From contig CM046454.1 in assembly GCA_025506515.1 (NCBI GenBank), positions 59,536,913 through 59,600,912 on the forward strand: DNA of 64,000 bases, read 5' to 3'. Below are positions 30,350 to 42,456 of this stretch, piece by piece. The notes below the pieces were generated by a model. The model saw only the letters and a list, made by a program, of their open reading frames with translations, ran no database searches and was not told the DNA's origin. Origin of the DNA: Flaveria trinervia (taxonomy: Eukaryota; Streptophyta; Magnoliopsida; Asterales; Asteraceae). The translations under genes and the position numbers were made by a program. Within the stretch, counting starts at the first letter, position 1. Each line of letters starts with the position of its first letter.

Positions 30350-31172
30350 TGTCAGGATCAGTGATCACTAGTTTGATGTATTAGAGCGTAACGCAGCAGA
30401 ATAAGAACAAGAATTAGACAAATTGTAGCAAGAATTTGATACTCGTATGCATTAAGAACAAATACGGTTATAACGAGAGAATATATTTCTGTAACAAGGA
30501 ATGTTTCTATGATGTCGAATATTTCTGATCAAATCATCCTACCTATTACAATAGGTTGACACTCCTTATAGAGTGCAATAGCTGCTGTTATCACGGGAAA
30601 GTGACAACTGGCAGATCTATTACAAAAATAACTACTCTTAACAAACTACTGAAATGTTCACAACTACTAAGAACATATCAGAGTGTTAAGTACAAAATAT
30701 GAAACTACTGATAAGAAACTACTGAAACTACAACGACTGAAGAACAAGCTCTTCAGTCGTTTTACAAAACTACTGAAAAACATAAAACTACTGATGAGCA
30801 CAACAACTGAAGAAGTATTCTTCAGCTGTTGTGTCAAACTACTGAACAGATAAAACATAAAACTACTGAAAGGTAAACCATCACAACTACTGAAGAAGAC
30901 CTCTTCAGCTGTTATGACAACGTCTGATACTTTGGTCTTCAGCACTTGTGTCTTCAGACTTTGTCTTCAGCACTTGTCTTTAGACTTTGTCTTCAGCACT
31001 TGTCTTCAGACTTTGTCTTCAGCACTTGTCTTCAGACTTTGTCTTCAGCACTTGTCTTCAGACTTTGTAATCAGCTGTTGTCTTCAGCTGTTGTGGTCTT
31101 CAGTAGTTGTTGTGACGTATGTGGGACTTAAAGGTTTTTCTGATCCGGCTCATTGGTTCTTTTGGTCTAACA
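30350..31172 (-). repeat. 3' LTR of element 3 (823 bp)
   Basis: Plus-strand ends are TGTCAGGATC and GGTCTAACA. On the minus strand U3 comes first and holds AACTACTGA/CAGCTGTTG/CTTCAG words (31110-30640) followed by a TATA-like site near 30575. It contains five units of a 26-bp tandem repeat (CTTCAGCACTTG + TCTTCAGACTTTGT, about 30940-31070). Confidence 0.93.
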
Positions 31173-31183
31173 AACTCCCCCTG
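31173..31183 (-). promoter_or_regulatory. Polypurine tract of element 3
   Basis: On the minus strand CAGGGGGAGTT abuts the TGTTAGACC start of the LTR. The AGGGGGAG core is the Sirevirus form. Confidence 0.85.
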
Positions 31184-31390
31184 AACCAATGCAGCCAAAA
31201 CCTTTAACTTTATTGAGGTCCCACTTATTGTTGGCAGAATGGTTGGTCTTTTTCCTTCTTGATCAGTTGAGAAGATGACCCATATAAGCACTGGCCTGGG
31301 AATGAGTCTCTGATGATTTGGTTGGCAATGTATGGATGGGAGCTCTGTATTGGGGAATTGGACACTGAGCTGTTCCCCCATCCATGAGAC

Positions 31391-34300
31391 TCACTTCCCA
31401 TGTATAAGCCTGTAGGATTCTCTGGTGTATGCTCTGAGAAACATAATTTTTTCTTCCATGGTCAGGTTCTCAGCTTCACCATCAAACAATCCTTCACGCC
31501 CATACAGCTCTGAGATGTACTTGGCCTGTTTGCCATTTTTGAGCTCAACTGTTGTAATCTGTCTGTATGCAAACTCATCACGATGAGTCCCTTCAAGTAA
31601 CAGACTGAGCTCATTTTGTTTGAAGTTCTCAAGCCTCTTGTAGACTAACCCCTTTTTAATAACTCTGTTCTCTAACATCTTTGGGGTGGCTGTTTAGTCT
31701 CATAGGCCTTCTTGAAATCTTCTACAATCTCCCAGGGTGATACTACAAGGACCACTGTGATCTCTTCATCTACGATCCTTTTTACTTGGCCCTTGTATCT
31801 CGAAGGAATGTCTTTCTTTACAATCCTGTGAGTCACCCTAGGATCAGGCCATACTCTCACCTTTTCCTTCTGATATTGAAATGTGTTGGCAAGGGTGTAC
31901 AATCTCAGAGCTTCTTTCTTCATACTAATTATTGATGAAGAAGCAGCATAAGTTTTGTCGATGCTTTTCAACATCTCATCGTCATGAAGCCTTTGCTGCT
32001 GCTCTTCTTCAATCTTTACTCTCACAGTTTCCATCTGTGAGGTGGGAGTGATGGGCATGGGTTTGGCTTTAGGCAATGTTAGGACTACAGACAGAGGCAG
32101 CCTATCTTCTTCCACATCATCCTCTTCTTCTTCTTCTAGCCTCAACACCCTTCTCTTCTTCTTCTTGGGTGCATCATCGACTGTTGGTTTAGAGGGTAAG
32201 GGAGTTGGTTTTGTGGGTTGTGGTTGTGGTTGTTTTGGAGAGGGAATGTTGACAGGCTGAGTTAGCATTTTAGAGGTGAGTGTGGCTTTTGAGTGTTTGG
32301 CTAGCTCAGTCCTGCTCCCTGCTCCTGCTTCATTCAAAGCTTCGACTACTAAACCCTTAGTGTATGCTTCAGACGAACATATCTTGGAGGTTATGGCCAA
32401 GATACTGTCCCTGGTCCATGATTAATCTCGATCAATGATCTCCCAAGATATTTTGCAATGAATCTGATCATGATCTCTAGTCTCTCTCTTTCTAATACAT
32501 CATAACTTGCCCATCTTGAGTTAATTTCTTCAACTTCAAGTCTCCTGATCTCTGAGTCAAGCTGTGCAGTATCGAACCCTTGTCTATACAGTTGATCAAT
32601 AATGGCATCCATTGATTTCCTATGTGTAGCATCTGCCATTTTGATCATCTCATCGAGTTGGAGTTCTTTCTCTTTTCCTTTACCTTTCCTCTTCTTATAT
32701 GTGACATGAAAGTCTTTGTGACTTTCACCCACTTGATCATTTTCGGTTCCCTTCACAGACTCCTCTTCCTTATCAGTTTCTTTTTCTTTCAATTTGCTCT
32801 TCCTCTTTGCTTTCACTGACTGACTCTCCCCCTTTTTGGTTGCATTGGTTGCAAGGGTTTGAGTTGCAGAAAGCCTTGTGCTCACAATCTCCTCCACCAG
32901 GGGTTGTATGATTGAGGGAAGCCTCTCATCCATGGTTTTGATCACAATGTCTGTGATCATTGGGGTGATGAGAGGTAGGGTTTGCTTAAAGATAGCAGCT
33001 GTTTGCTCAGAGGGGTTCTGTCCCTGAGAAGCAGTGCCAGAAACAGAGGCTAGTGGCTCGAAAGTTTTGAGTGGCTGAGTGTGTGGGAGACCTTCAGGTG
33101 AATGTGCCATCTGTGGGTTTATGTTGGTGGCAGATGGACTTGCTTCTTGAGAGAATTGGTCAAGTAGTCTTTGTAGTCTACTGACTTCTTCCTCAAGAAT
33201 TGTGTTCTGGGCCAGAACATCATAAAAGAAGCCCAGGTCATCATCAGCAGATGCTGAATCACCTGACCTCCTGCTTGTAGCAGGATGTACATGCACGGGT
33301 GTAGACCAGTTTTAGCATGTGCCCCTTTTTCTTGGAACTGGGGATTTCCAGCCTCAGGACTATGTCCTTCATCAGCTGTTGCCTCTAGTGAGGTCTTAGC
33401 TATGTTACCAGCCTCATTCTAATCATGTGCTGATTCAGAAGAGGTGGCAGCCTCACTAGATGTTCTAATCTCCATATCCACACCAGGAGATAGAACGTGT
33501 AAACCCCGGTGCTGTGGGTTGTCAGAAGCATGGTGATCCTCGTCCTCAATAGTTGTGGTTCTCCCCCTTGTTGGTGGTTGTTGGGGAGGAGGAGAGGCAT
33601 GCAGCTGAGTCAGCACGTTTGCAATGATAATGGTTGGACTTTGGGGGGCGGTTGCATGGGGAGATGGGGTAGAAGCAGTGTGCACCTGGGGAGAATGGTG
33701 CAATTCAATGGCAATCTCCTCAAATGAGGAAGATCCCAGATTTGTGGGTACCCCTTCTGTGGTTGCTGCAGGCTCCTTTTGAGAGGAATCCTGAGCGGCT
33801 GTGGCTGGGAGAGTCTCTAATACTGCTTGGGTGTTTAAGCCAGCAAGTATATCCTGCCTTGGTGGTACAGGAGCATCTTCAGGGGACTCATCTCCCTGAA
33901 TAGCTGTTTCGGGGCGTTTTGTTTTTGGTTTGGTGGGGACTCTGGATTTTGAGGTGGTGGCTGTGGGTTCCAACTGCGTGGGTTTTCGCAGCTTGGCAGC
34001 CATTGTCAGTGATTGGTCAGAGTTGTGCCGGGAGTATACTTCCGGCAGTACAGCCATAGCAGGGACTCCCAGGCCAACAAGTCCCTCAGCTTGAAGCTGG
34101 TTTTCAATTATGGCCATTATGAACCGAGGATATAATATCCAACGGTTAGCAGTTTGTTTTTGGGCCATATCCTTGAGCTCTACAAATAGTATTTCTGAAA
34201 AATTTAAAGGTTGTTGCTCAAGGATGGAGTACATTACCTGTTGCCACCTTGTGGACATTTGATCCCATGATGAAGTCTAGGAGGCAAGGCATACATTTAC

Positions 34301-34720
34301 CATATGAAATATAAGACGTTCGACATCCGGGAAATGTTTCTTCAGTATGGTAGATGCACTCAGGTTACCCTGGTATCCATGGTGGGCAAATGATTGATAT
34401 GTTGTGCCCTTTGGATAACCAGTTGGGAAAGTGGCATCATCCAGATTAAGGGTTTGGCGAAGAGTGTCTGGAGTAATGACCACTTTTTGGCCATGGAGAA
34501 ACGATTGAAGAGACTCTGTGTCATTCTCCTCAGAGACCAGAGTGACATTTGTCCAGAATTGGTTAAGGGATTCGGCATATATGGTGGGATTTACCAGAAA
34601 AGCCGTTTTGTAGGGTGACTGAACCATTAAATCAATGGCGTTGTGAAACTTGGTCCAGTATGGCGATTTGGTGAGATGTGCGACACAGTTGTGTCGTGGT
34701 TTTAGTTGCATGGTCGCCAT
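31391..34720 (-). pseudogene. Env-position ORF of element 3 (best-preserved copy)
   Basis: The chosen start is the ATG at 34720 (MATMQLKPRH), in the same context as elements 1 and 2; an upstream in-frame ATG at 34846 would add 42 residues that overlap the promoter-like block. The N-terminal domain (VNPTIYAESLNQFW; QKVVITPDTLRQTL) runs to one in-frame TAG at 34277-34279, and the same frame continues to 33419 with WILYPRFIMAII and a Pro/Thr/Ser-rich tract. A shifted frame (33296-32391) carries a helical segment and the lysine-rich KRKSKLKEKETDKEEE. Another (32400-31672) has RKKKRRVLRLEEEEEDDVEE. The last is 31678-31391. No signal peptide or transmembrane helix is seen; basic patches could act in nucleic-acid binding or nuclear import, which is speculation. 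Confidence 0.8.
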
Positions 34721-35575
34721 TGATGAAGAGAGGGTAGAGAGTTTTTGAACGTTAGGTTTGAGAAGAGAAGATAAAAACTCTAAAGGTGGGATAAGGTATT
34801 TAAAGGGGCGGGTTCGAAAACAACTGAAGGTTTTGGTGTGAGTCATTAGTTGTTGAAACTACTGATGATGTGGTATTAACTTTCAGAGGTTTGAAAAGGC
34901 TGGCCGTATTGGTGTGATCAGCAGTTGTTATAAAACACTGAAGACTTGGTTTTAACCGTCAAACGTTGAAACAGCTGAAGTCTCTGATTTTGTCATCAGT
35001 AGTTATAAAACTACTGAAGACAGTTTTGACTTCAGGTGATGAAACAACTGAAGACTTGGTATTAGTCATCAGTAGTTGTAAAACTACTGAAGACAGTGGT
35101 TTTGTCAGCAGTTGTTGTAAACAGCTGAAGACTTGGTGTTAGTCATCAGTAGTTGTGAAACTACTGAAGACATGGTATTGCTTCAGTTGTTTAGAAGGAA
35201 ACAGCAGTTGGGAAACTACTGAAGAGAAAAAAGCTCATCAGTAGTTGTCGTCAATTCATTGCTTTTCAGCTGTTTCAGTCTGACCTCCACTCTTACTCAT
35301 CAGACTTAGATCTGAGTTTCAGACGTTTCATTGGACATCAGTACTTATCTGCATTTCTGACATCAGTAGTTGTGGCTACAACAGCTGTTGTGACTACATC
35401 AGCTGTTGTAACTACATCAGCTGTTTTAACAAATAAAGTACTTGAGTACTGAGAAGTTAGCTCTAGTAGTTTAAAAAAAACTGCCGGTGGGAAATAACAT
35501 CAGTACTTATATATATGACAATAATAAACTAATGATCATCAGTACTTATGAGCTGAGATCATCAGTAAGTGTCAC
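34721..35575 (-). promoter_or_regulatory. pol-env spacer of element 3: CAGTAGTTG array, TTTAAATA box, leader
   Basis: No gene. Between about 34850 and 35470 there are dozens of AACTACTGA, CAGTAGTTG, CAGCTGTTG and AACAACTGAAG words, often as inverted pairs (for example 35073-35095). Nearest the ORF, minus-strand CCCGCCCC (34805-34812) and TTTAAATA (34797-34804) lie about 77 bp before the ATG, then a TC-rich leader (TTTTTATCTTCTCTTCTC). CTGTTG and CAGTTG fit the plant MYB core CNGTTR, but that core is short and common. Confidence 0.55.
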
Positions 35576-38500
35576 TTATTCTAGCTGCAACATACCAAGC
35601 CTTAACACTAGGTTTTGGAAAGTTGTGCTATCCAAGGGCTTAGTGAAAATGTCTGCAAGCTTATCAGCACTAGGAACAAATTTTGGATCAATCAGACCTT
35701 TTTCAAAACAATCTCTAATAAAATGGTGTCTGATTTCAATATGTTTAGTCCTAGAGTGCTGGATAGGATTCTTGACAATACAAAGAGCTGAAGAGCTGTC
35801 CATTAACAATGGGGTCTTAGTCTCTGTTATGCCATAATTCAATAATTGGTTTTGAAGCCAGAGTACTTGAGATGTACAGCTTGTAGAAGCAATGTACTCT
35901 GCTTCAGCAGTTGATGTAGCAACTGAGGTCTGCTTCTTACTCTGCCAAGAAATCAAGCAGTTGCCTAGGAATTGGCATCCTCCAGAAGTGGACTTTCTTG
36001 TCAACTTACACCCTGCATAGTCACTGTCAGAAAAAGCAACCAATTTACCAGAATGTCTAGTAGAATACCATAAACCTAGAGATGGAGTGCCTTGCAGTTA
36101 TCTAAAGATCCTCTTGACTGCAATCAAATGAGACTCCTTAGGTGCAGCCTGAAATCTAGCACAAACACATGTAGCAAACATAATATCTGGTCTAGAAGCT
36201 GTTAAATACATCAAGGACCCAATCATACATCTGTAAAGTGTTTCATCAACCACTTTACCTTTCTGATTTGTATCCAATTGTGTGGTGCTGCACATGGGGG
36301 TAGAACAGGGCTTACAGTTTTGTAAATCAAACTATTCCAAAAGATCTTTTGTGTATTTGGACTGATGAATGAAAATTCCATGAGCCTTTTGTTTGATTTG
36401 CAAACCCAGAAAGAACTGTAATTCTCCCATGGCACTCATTTCAAACTTCTGTTGCATCAACTTTGTAAAGGCATCACACAACTATGGATCAGAGGATGCA
36501 AAAATAATATCATCTACATAAATTTGAACAAGTAGATTATGCTACCCAGCTTTCTTAATGAATAAAGTCTTATCTATGGAGCCTCTAGTGAAATTATTGT
36601 CCAGAAGAAAGTTTGATAATGTCTCATACCAGGCTCTAGGAGCTTGTTTCAACCCTAAAGAGCCTTATCAAGCTTATACAACCAATTAGGATGTTTATTG
36701 TCCTCAAAGCCTGGTGGTTGACATACATAAACCTCTTCTTTAATTTTCCCATACAAAATTGCACTTTTGACATCCATTTGAAAAACTTTAAGGTTTTGAT
36801 AAGCAGCATAAGCTAAAAACAAACGAATTGCTTCCAGTCTGGCTACAGGGGCAAATGTTTCATCATAATCAATACCTTCTTCTTGTGCAAACCCCTGAAC
36901 AACCAGTCTGGCCTTGTTCTTAACAATAAGCTCATTTTCATCAGTTTTGTTCCTAAACACCCATTTAGTTCCCACACTTGCTGTTTCTTGAACTGAAGAA
37001 GCTCAAGCTGCATGGCATCAACCCATCCATTTTCCTTAAAGCAATGTGATAATTCTTTGGCTCTTGCTGACTGATGAAGAGAGCATAGAAGCAGAAATTT
37101 GACAATTGACTTCTTGTTGATACGCCAGCAGTGATATCACCAATGATTTGAGACATAGGGTGATTCTTCAGATCTTGATACACATAAGATCTGTCAAGTG
37201 TTTGTAGCAAGCTCAGCAGTAACAGATGGTGATGGTGAATCATTTCCTTGAAACCAATCAGTGGATGGTAATTCAAAGGAAGTTGAATTTGAAGAAATCT
37301 TATCAGCATTTGTTGTGGATGGTGCTACTGGAGCTACAGGACCATCTGGTCTAGCTGAATCAGGCAGTTGATCACTAAACCTGAAGAGGTGAGTACTGCT
37401 ATCATCATCATCATCAGCACCAGCAGAACCACCAGGTGGTGAACTGTTGACAGGAGCAACAACAGGAGTTTGATAAGGAACATATTGCAGTATGTCCAAA
37501 TCAAATATCTCCACAGGGCTTTGTGGACTCTTGTCCTTTGGAGATTCATTAAACTTAACATGTAGAGTCTCTTCAACCATCTTTTTTCTACAGTTGAAGA
37601 CTCTGTATGCTTTGCAAGTTGATGAATAACCAACAAAGTACCCTGCATCCACCTTAGGATCAAATTTTTGGAGTTGATCCCGTGTGTTGAGAATGAAACA
37701 AGGACGCCCAAATGCTCTGAAGAATGAAATTAGAGGGGCCAAATGATGAAGAACTTCATATGGAGTTTTCATCAACCTCTGATTTACTAGAACTCTATTC
37801 TGTACATAGCAAGCTGTATTGACAGCTTCAGCCCAAAAAGTCATTGGCAGTCCAGAATCAGCCAACATGGACCTTGCAGCTTCAATAAGGGTCCTGTTCT
37901 TTCTCTCCACTACTGCATTTGCTCAGGAGTTCTTGGGATGCTATACTGCCTCTTGATTCCCTTTGATAAGTAAAACTCATCAAGTGTGTGGTTTCTGAAT
38001 TCAGTACCATTGTCACTCCTCACACACTTAACTGGTAGGAATAGTGCTTCTCAACGTGTAACACAAAGTTCATAATGGACTGCGCAGCCTCATCCTTTGA
38101 ATGCAAGAAGAAAGTCCATACAAATCTGGAGTAATCATCCACAATTACTAGACAGTATTTCTTCTTAGCCATACTCATCACTCTCACAGGACCAAAGAGA
38201 TCCATGTGAAGAAGCTGTAAGCAGGCAGTGGACTTAGGTTCTTCTATGGAGGGAAATGAAGCTTTGTGTTGTTTTCCTTTTAAACAAGCAGTGCAGTTAT
38301 CTTCACACTTGAACTCCTTCATAGGCAGTCCCCTTACTAAACCATGGTTTATCAGCTGATTTATGTTTTTGAGATTAACATGACCCAGCCTTCTATGCCA
38401 TAGAATAGATTCTTGAGGGGAAGCCTTGGAAAATAGGCAAGGATGGCCTTTGAGATCTATTTTCTTGGAAAGATCTAAGGCATACACTCTTCCTGTCCTG

Positions 38501-38858
38501 TTGGCCTTTAGGAGAGTGTGTTCATCCAACACCTTATCAATCAAACTTAGAACTTTGGATGACAGAATCCGACAGTTCTGACTGGTGAAAAGAGCAACAT
38601 GGTCTTTGTCACACATTTGACTGACACTCAAGAGATTGTACTTGAGATTTTCCACATGGTTAACATCATCAAACTTTATTTCCCCATTGGAAACAAAGCC
38701 TTTGCCGATGATGTAACCCTTTGCATCATTGCCAAATGACACAACCCCTTCCTTCCTTGAGAGTAGTCATTAAGAAGTGATCTGTTTCCTGTCATATGCA
38801 TGGATCCTCCACTGTCTACATACCAGATGCCTCTGAGGTATGTTGAAGAACCCTGCAA
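35576..38858 (-). pseudogene. pol: Pol of element 3: protease, integrase, RT, RNase H
   Basis: The protease shows WYVDSGGSMHMTG (near 38825) with a frameshift after it. Frame 38742-38020 carries the pre-integrase HHCC (WHRRLGHVNL ... CTACLKGKQH) and the first catalytic D (HMDLFGP). The second D (SDNGTEF) falls in another frame. A one-base loss at about 37915 precedes frame 37910-37194 with the catalytic E (ERKNRTLIEAARSM). RT starts in 36975-36655 (KWVFRNK, QMDVKSAILYG); YVDD is readable near 36525; 36295-36098 holds the thumb-side MIGSLMYLTASRPDIMF. RNase H is open from 36043 to 35576 (SDSDYAG, AEAEYIA, MDSSSA). All domains are present, but at least six breaks are visible. Confidence 0.92.
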
Positions 38859-38869
38859 AATACAACAAA

Positions 38870-41348
38870 TTAGTTAGATTTTGAGACCCAAACCTTTTTG
38901 GTCTTGGGCCTGTTCTCATCAACAGATGGTAAACTAACATGTTTGTTGGAAACAACAGCCTGAGAGGAAGAAACAGGTGAAGAAAAGGAATCCTTTGGCT
39001 TGGACCTCCTTTTCTGTGGTTTCAACATAGGAACATCTAATTGGTTAACTCTTCCCAATAGATGTTGAACCATCATAACCAGTTGTGTCTGATTTTGTGA
39101 TAAGGCTTTCAGCTCTTCAGACACATTAGCATTGGAGTTTGATAAGTTCCTATGTTGCACCTTCTTCTTTTGAGCAATCTCAGCTGTTACCTGTTTAACC
39201 CCTTCCTTTTTGGATTTCTTTTTGGACTTAAGGGTTACAGGATTTGATGTTGCTGGTACAAATGTGGCTTCAAACTCAGTTTTTATTTTAACCATTTTCT
39301 CTCTACTTTCCTCTTTATGTTTGAGTTTGGATCCCCTTTTGTACCAACAATCATCTGTAAGATGATTGAACAAACCATATGTGAATCACATGATGAGGTG
39401 GATTGGTTATTGCTTTCTCCATCAGATTTCACTTCTGCTCTTGAAGCAAAATCTATAGGAGGAGCAGTGTGATTATAACCAATACCAAACTTCACATTGG
39501 AAGCAGATTGCTTACTAAGAAGCATTTCAAAACCTTTGCATGATTGTACCCATCGATCACACTCTACCTGGGTGACTGCAAGGGTTTCTTTGAGACTTCT
39601 CTGGTCTTCCAGAATAACCTCTAGCTTGGCCTTTTCATCATTTAATTGGCATTTCAGCTTATAAATCTCATCATTTTTACTATTAAGAGCATACTCAAAC
39701 TCAGCTTTTCTTTGGGAAATGGTTTTCTGAAACTCAAAATTTTGATTTATTAATGCTACATTTGCCTCTCAAATGGAGACAAAGGCAGCAATGCATGATT
39801 CAGAACATAACTCGGCTTTAGCCTCTGAAGATACCTGAGTTACCTGTGAAGATGATGCATTTGAGCAGGAACCCTCAGTAGACTCCAGGGCCATGAGAGC
39901 CAGATTCCCAAAAGGACTGTCACCACTATGTTGACCAGCACCTGTGAACAGTTGTTCATGACCAGACATGTCATCTGGTAAACTGCTCCAGTCAATAACT
40001 CCAGGGGTGAAGAAGATGTGTTGTTGAGGTTGAGGAGGTTGATGAGATTGTGATGGTTGAGGTTCTGGTAGTGCATGAGGTTGTGGTACTATAGGAACTT
40101 GAACTTGATTTGACTGTGGCATGTAATAACAAGGGTAGGATATGGCATTTGACCCTGAGGAACAAAATATGCAGGAGATTGTGGTTGACTAGAATTGACA
40201 GGATGTTGCCCTCTGTGTTGTTGACTATTGCCAGGGAAAGTCACAAAAGGTGCAGAGGAATTAGATCCAGATGATCTGCATTCTCTAGCAAAGTGTTCAA
40301 GCCTGTGGCATTTGTGACACTTCAACTTATTCTTGTCAAAACCAACTTTGGTTTTGCCAGAGAGTCCTGGGAACTTTCTTCCAGTTCTTTTGTAGAACTT
40401 CTGAGATCTGATATTTATCAAGGCCATTTGGCTCAAAATATCCATCTCTTCTAAGTCATCATCAGCAATCCCCTTGAGATCATCCATGATGAAGCATAGA
40501 TTATCATTATTACACCCAGTAAACTGACTATCAACACTCACAAACGCAGAATCAGAAGTGTTTGAGGAGAAATCAATATCCTCATCATACTGGCATTCAG
40601 ATGAAGCATATTCTAACTCATGACCAACCAAGGTAGTGTTGCCTGGTACAAAGTCTTCAGTGAGCTTTCCAGATGAAGACAGTTTTCGTTTTTGTTCTAT
40701 CTCTCTTCAAATGTGAGCAATTTCCCATGGAGTTGGGTGAGAGATAGTTTGTCCAAATTTGCACTAGAGCGTTGGACAATAGTATATGTGTCCCATCCTC
40801 AGGCAGTGATCTGAGAAATCTGTTATTCATCTGGATATTGGTGTACTCAAGTTTGACCATTTTTAATTTAGAGATCAAACAAGAGAACCGCTCAAACTGT
40901 TGAGTCAGTGTCTCACCCTTTCTATGAGAGAATGTCTCGTATTGTTGGGCAAAGATTTCTCTATTATTTGCCAAGACCTCATCTATTCCTCCAAATTGTT
41001 CTTTCAAGGCATTCCAGAGGTCATGGGCAGTTTCATGATGCATTAGCCCAGAATAGATTTCATTGGGCAGTGCCATGGCTAGAATTCCATGGGCTTTTGC
41101 ATCAATCTCAAACAATTTCTTATCCTCATCTGAGTATTGCTCCTTCCTCTTCAGAACCATTTGATTGGTTTCCGGTTATTCACCATAGGCTTGTGTGGAC
41201 CATGTACCACTGATGTCCAACAACCTGCGCTGTTAACAGACAGGTGATGGAGCATTCGTCGTTGCCATATGTTATACTCATTCCTAACCAGCATTGGAGG
41301 CTTGGTTGAGGAACCAGTATTGTGAGGATCATTGGAAGGAGTAGTCAT
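38870..41348 (-). pseudogene. gag: Gag of element 3, long Sirevirus form
   Basis: It starts at ATG 41348 (NEYNIWQRRMLHHL, WTSVVHGPHKP). A frameshift near 41155 leads to the capsid-like helical part (41160-40657: LWNALKEQFGGIDEVLANNR; LTQQFERFSCLISKLK). Frame 40631-40089 has a CCHC knuckle CHKCHRLEHFAREC. A Gln/Pro-rich part follows (40122-39769), then a coiled-coil-like region near 39750-39530 (KNDEIYKLKCQLNDEKAKLE). A second knuckle near 39365 is split by a frameshift (FNHLTDDCW). Such an extended C-terminus with coiled coil is characteristic of Sirevirus Gag, for which binding to dynein light chain LC8 has been reported. Confidence 0.88.
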
Positions 41349-41571
41349 TTTCAGTCCAAATATAATTTAATTCAAGCTTTTAAACGTTTTTACATAGACC
41401 ACAACAGACTCAATGAAAACCAAGAGAAAATCTCAGGATGAATGACCAGAAACACAGAAAATTCAATCTCTATAACCGTTTCTTGCAAAAAAGAAAATGA
41501 TAATTCAATCAAACTTGGATCTTGAATAGCAGTTTCAATGATCAATTATTAGATCGATCAATGATTAACCT

Positions 41572-41583
41572 GCTCTGATACCA
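41572..41583 (-). promoter_or_regulatory. Primer-binding site of element 3
   Basis: Minus-strand TGGTATCAGAGC, an exact initiator tRNA-Met type PBS, lies two bases after the LTR end. The 220 bases between it and gag hold nothing recognisable. Confidence 0.92.
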
Positions 41584-41585
41584 TT

Positions 41586-42359
41586 TGTCAGGATCAGTGA
41601 TCACAAGTTTGATGTATTAGAGCGTAACGCAGCGGAATAAGAACAAGAATTAGACAAATTGTAGCAAGAATTTGATACTCGTATGCATTAAGAACAAATA
41701 CGGTTATAACGAGAGAATATATTTCTGTAACAAGGAATGTTTCTATGATGTCGAATATTTCTGATCAAATCATCCTACCTATTACAATAGGTTGACACTC
41801 CTTATATAGAGTGCAATCGCTGCTGTTATCACGGGAAAGTGACAACTGGCAGATCTATTACAAAAATAACTAACTCTTAACAAACTACTGAAATGTTCAC
41901 AACTACTGAGAACATATCAGAGTGTTAAGTACAAAATATGAAACTACTGATAAGAAACTACTGAAACTACAACGACTGAAGAACAAGCTCTTCAGTCATT
42001 TTACAAAACTACTGAAAAACATAAAACTACTGATGAGCACAACAACTGAAGAAGTATTCTTCAGTTGTTGTGTCAAACTACTGAACAGATAAAACATAAA
42101 ACTACTGAAAGGTAAACCGTCACAACTACTGAAGAAGACCTCTTTAGCTGTTGTGACAACGTCTGATACTTTGGTCTTCAGCACTTGTGTCTTCAGACTT
42201 TGTCTTCAGCACTTGTCTTCAGACTTTGTCTTCAGCACTTGTCTTCAGACTTTGTAATCAGCTGTTGTCTTCAGCTGTTGTGGTCTTCAGTAGTTGTTGT
42301 GACGTCTGTGGGACTTAAAGGTTTTTCTGATCCGGCTCATTGGTTCTTTTGGTCCAACA
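41586..42359 (-). repeat. 5' LTR of element 3 (774 bp)
   Basis: Plus-strand ends are TGTCAGGATC and GGTCCAACA. It is nearly the same as 30350-31172 but has three units of the 26-bp tandem repeat in place of five, which accounts for most of the 49-bp length difference. Confidence 0.93.
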
Positions 42360-42374
42360 GTGTTTTTTCTCTTC

Positions 42375-42456
42375 CCGCAGGTATGATTGAGCGCATAGCT
42401 AGAGAGCAATTATTTTCATGAACTAGAGAGCAATTATTTTCATGAATCAGGTATTT
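42375..42456. other. Filler DNA at duplication junction
   Basis: These 80 or so bases join the broken X-type LTR of copy A to the start of copy B. They include a direct tandem repeat of 24 bases (CTAGAGAGCAATTATTTTCA as core, at about 42399 and 42423). The first part (CAGGTATGATTGAGCGCATAG) matches 19535-19555 inside the env-position ORF of element 2 with one change. Such templated filler is typical of end-joining repair. Confidence 0.6.

Larger units (their letters stand above)
30350..42359 (-). mobile_element. Element 3: complete-length Sirevirus-type copia element
   Basis: This 12.0-kb element has two LTRs, PBS, gag with knuckles, protease, integrase, RT, RNase H, spacer, env-position ORF and PPT in order on the minus strand. 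It is flanked by the 5-bp target duplication GTGTT (30345-30349 and 42360-42364). About a dozen substitutions separate the LTRs outside a tandem repeat, so insertion is fairly recent. It lies 59 bp inside an X-type LTR. Stops and frameshifts in all ORFs indicate it is not autonomous now. Confidence 0.95.

Noticed and set aside
30640..31110. Regularly spaced short repeats that could suggest a CRISPR-like array
   Set aside because: Repeats are short words of variable form and spacing without unique spacers, they lie in an LTR, and the genome is plant.
30914..31207. Plus-strand frame with repeated CLQTLSSALVFRL segments
   Set aside because: It is a chance reading through the 26-bp tandem repeat of the LTR; the same occurs at 42185-42421.
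31391..34720. True envelope glycoprotein gene
   Set aside because: No signal peptide, transmembrane segment or fusion-peptide-like stretch is visible; the position alone is not evidence.
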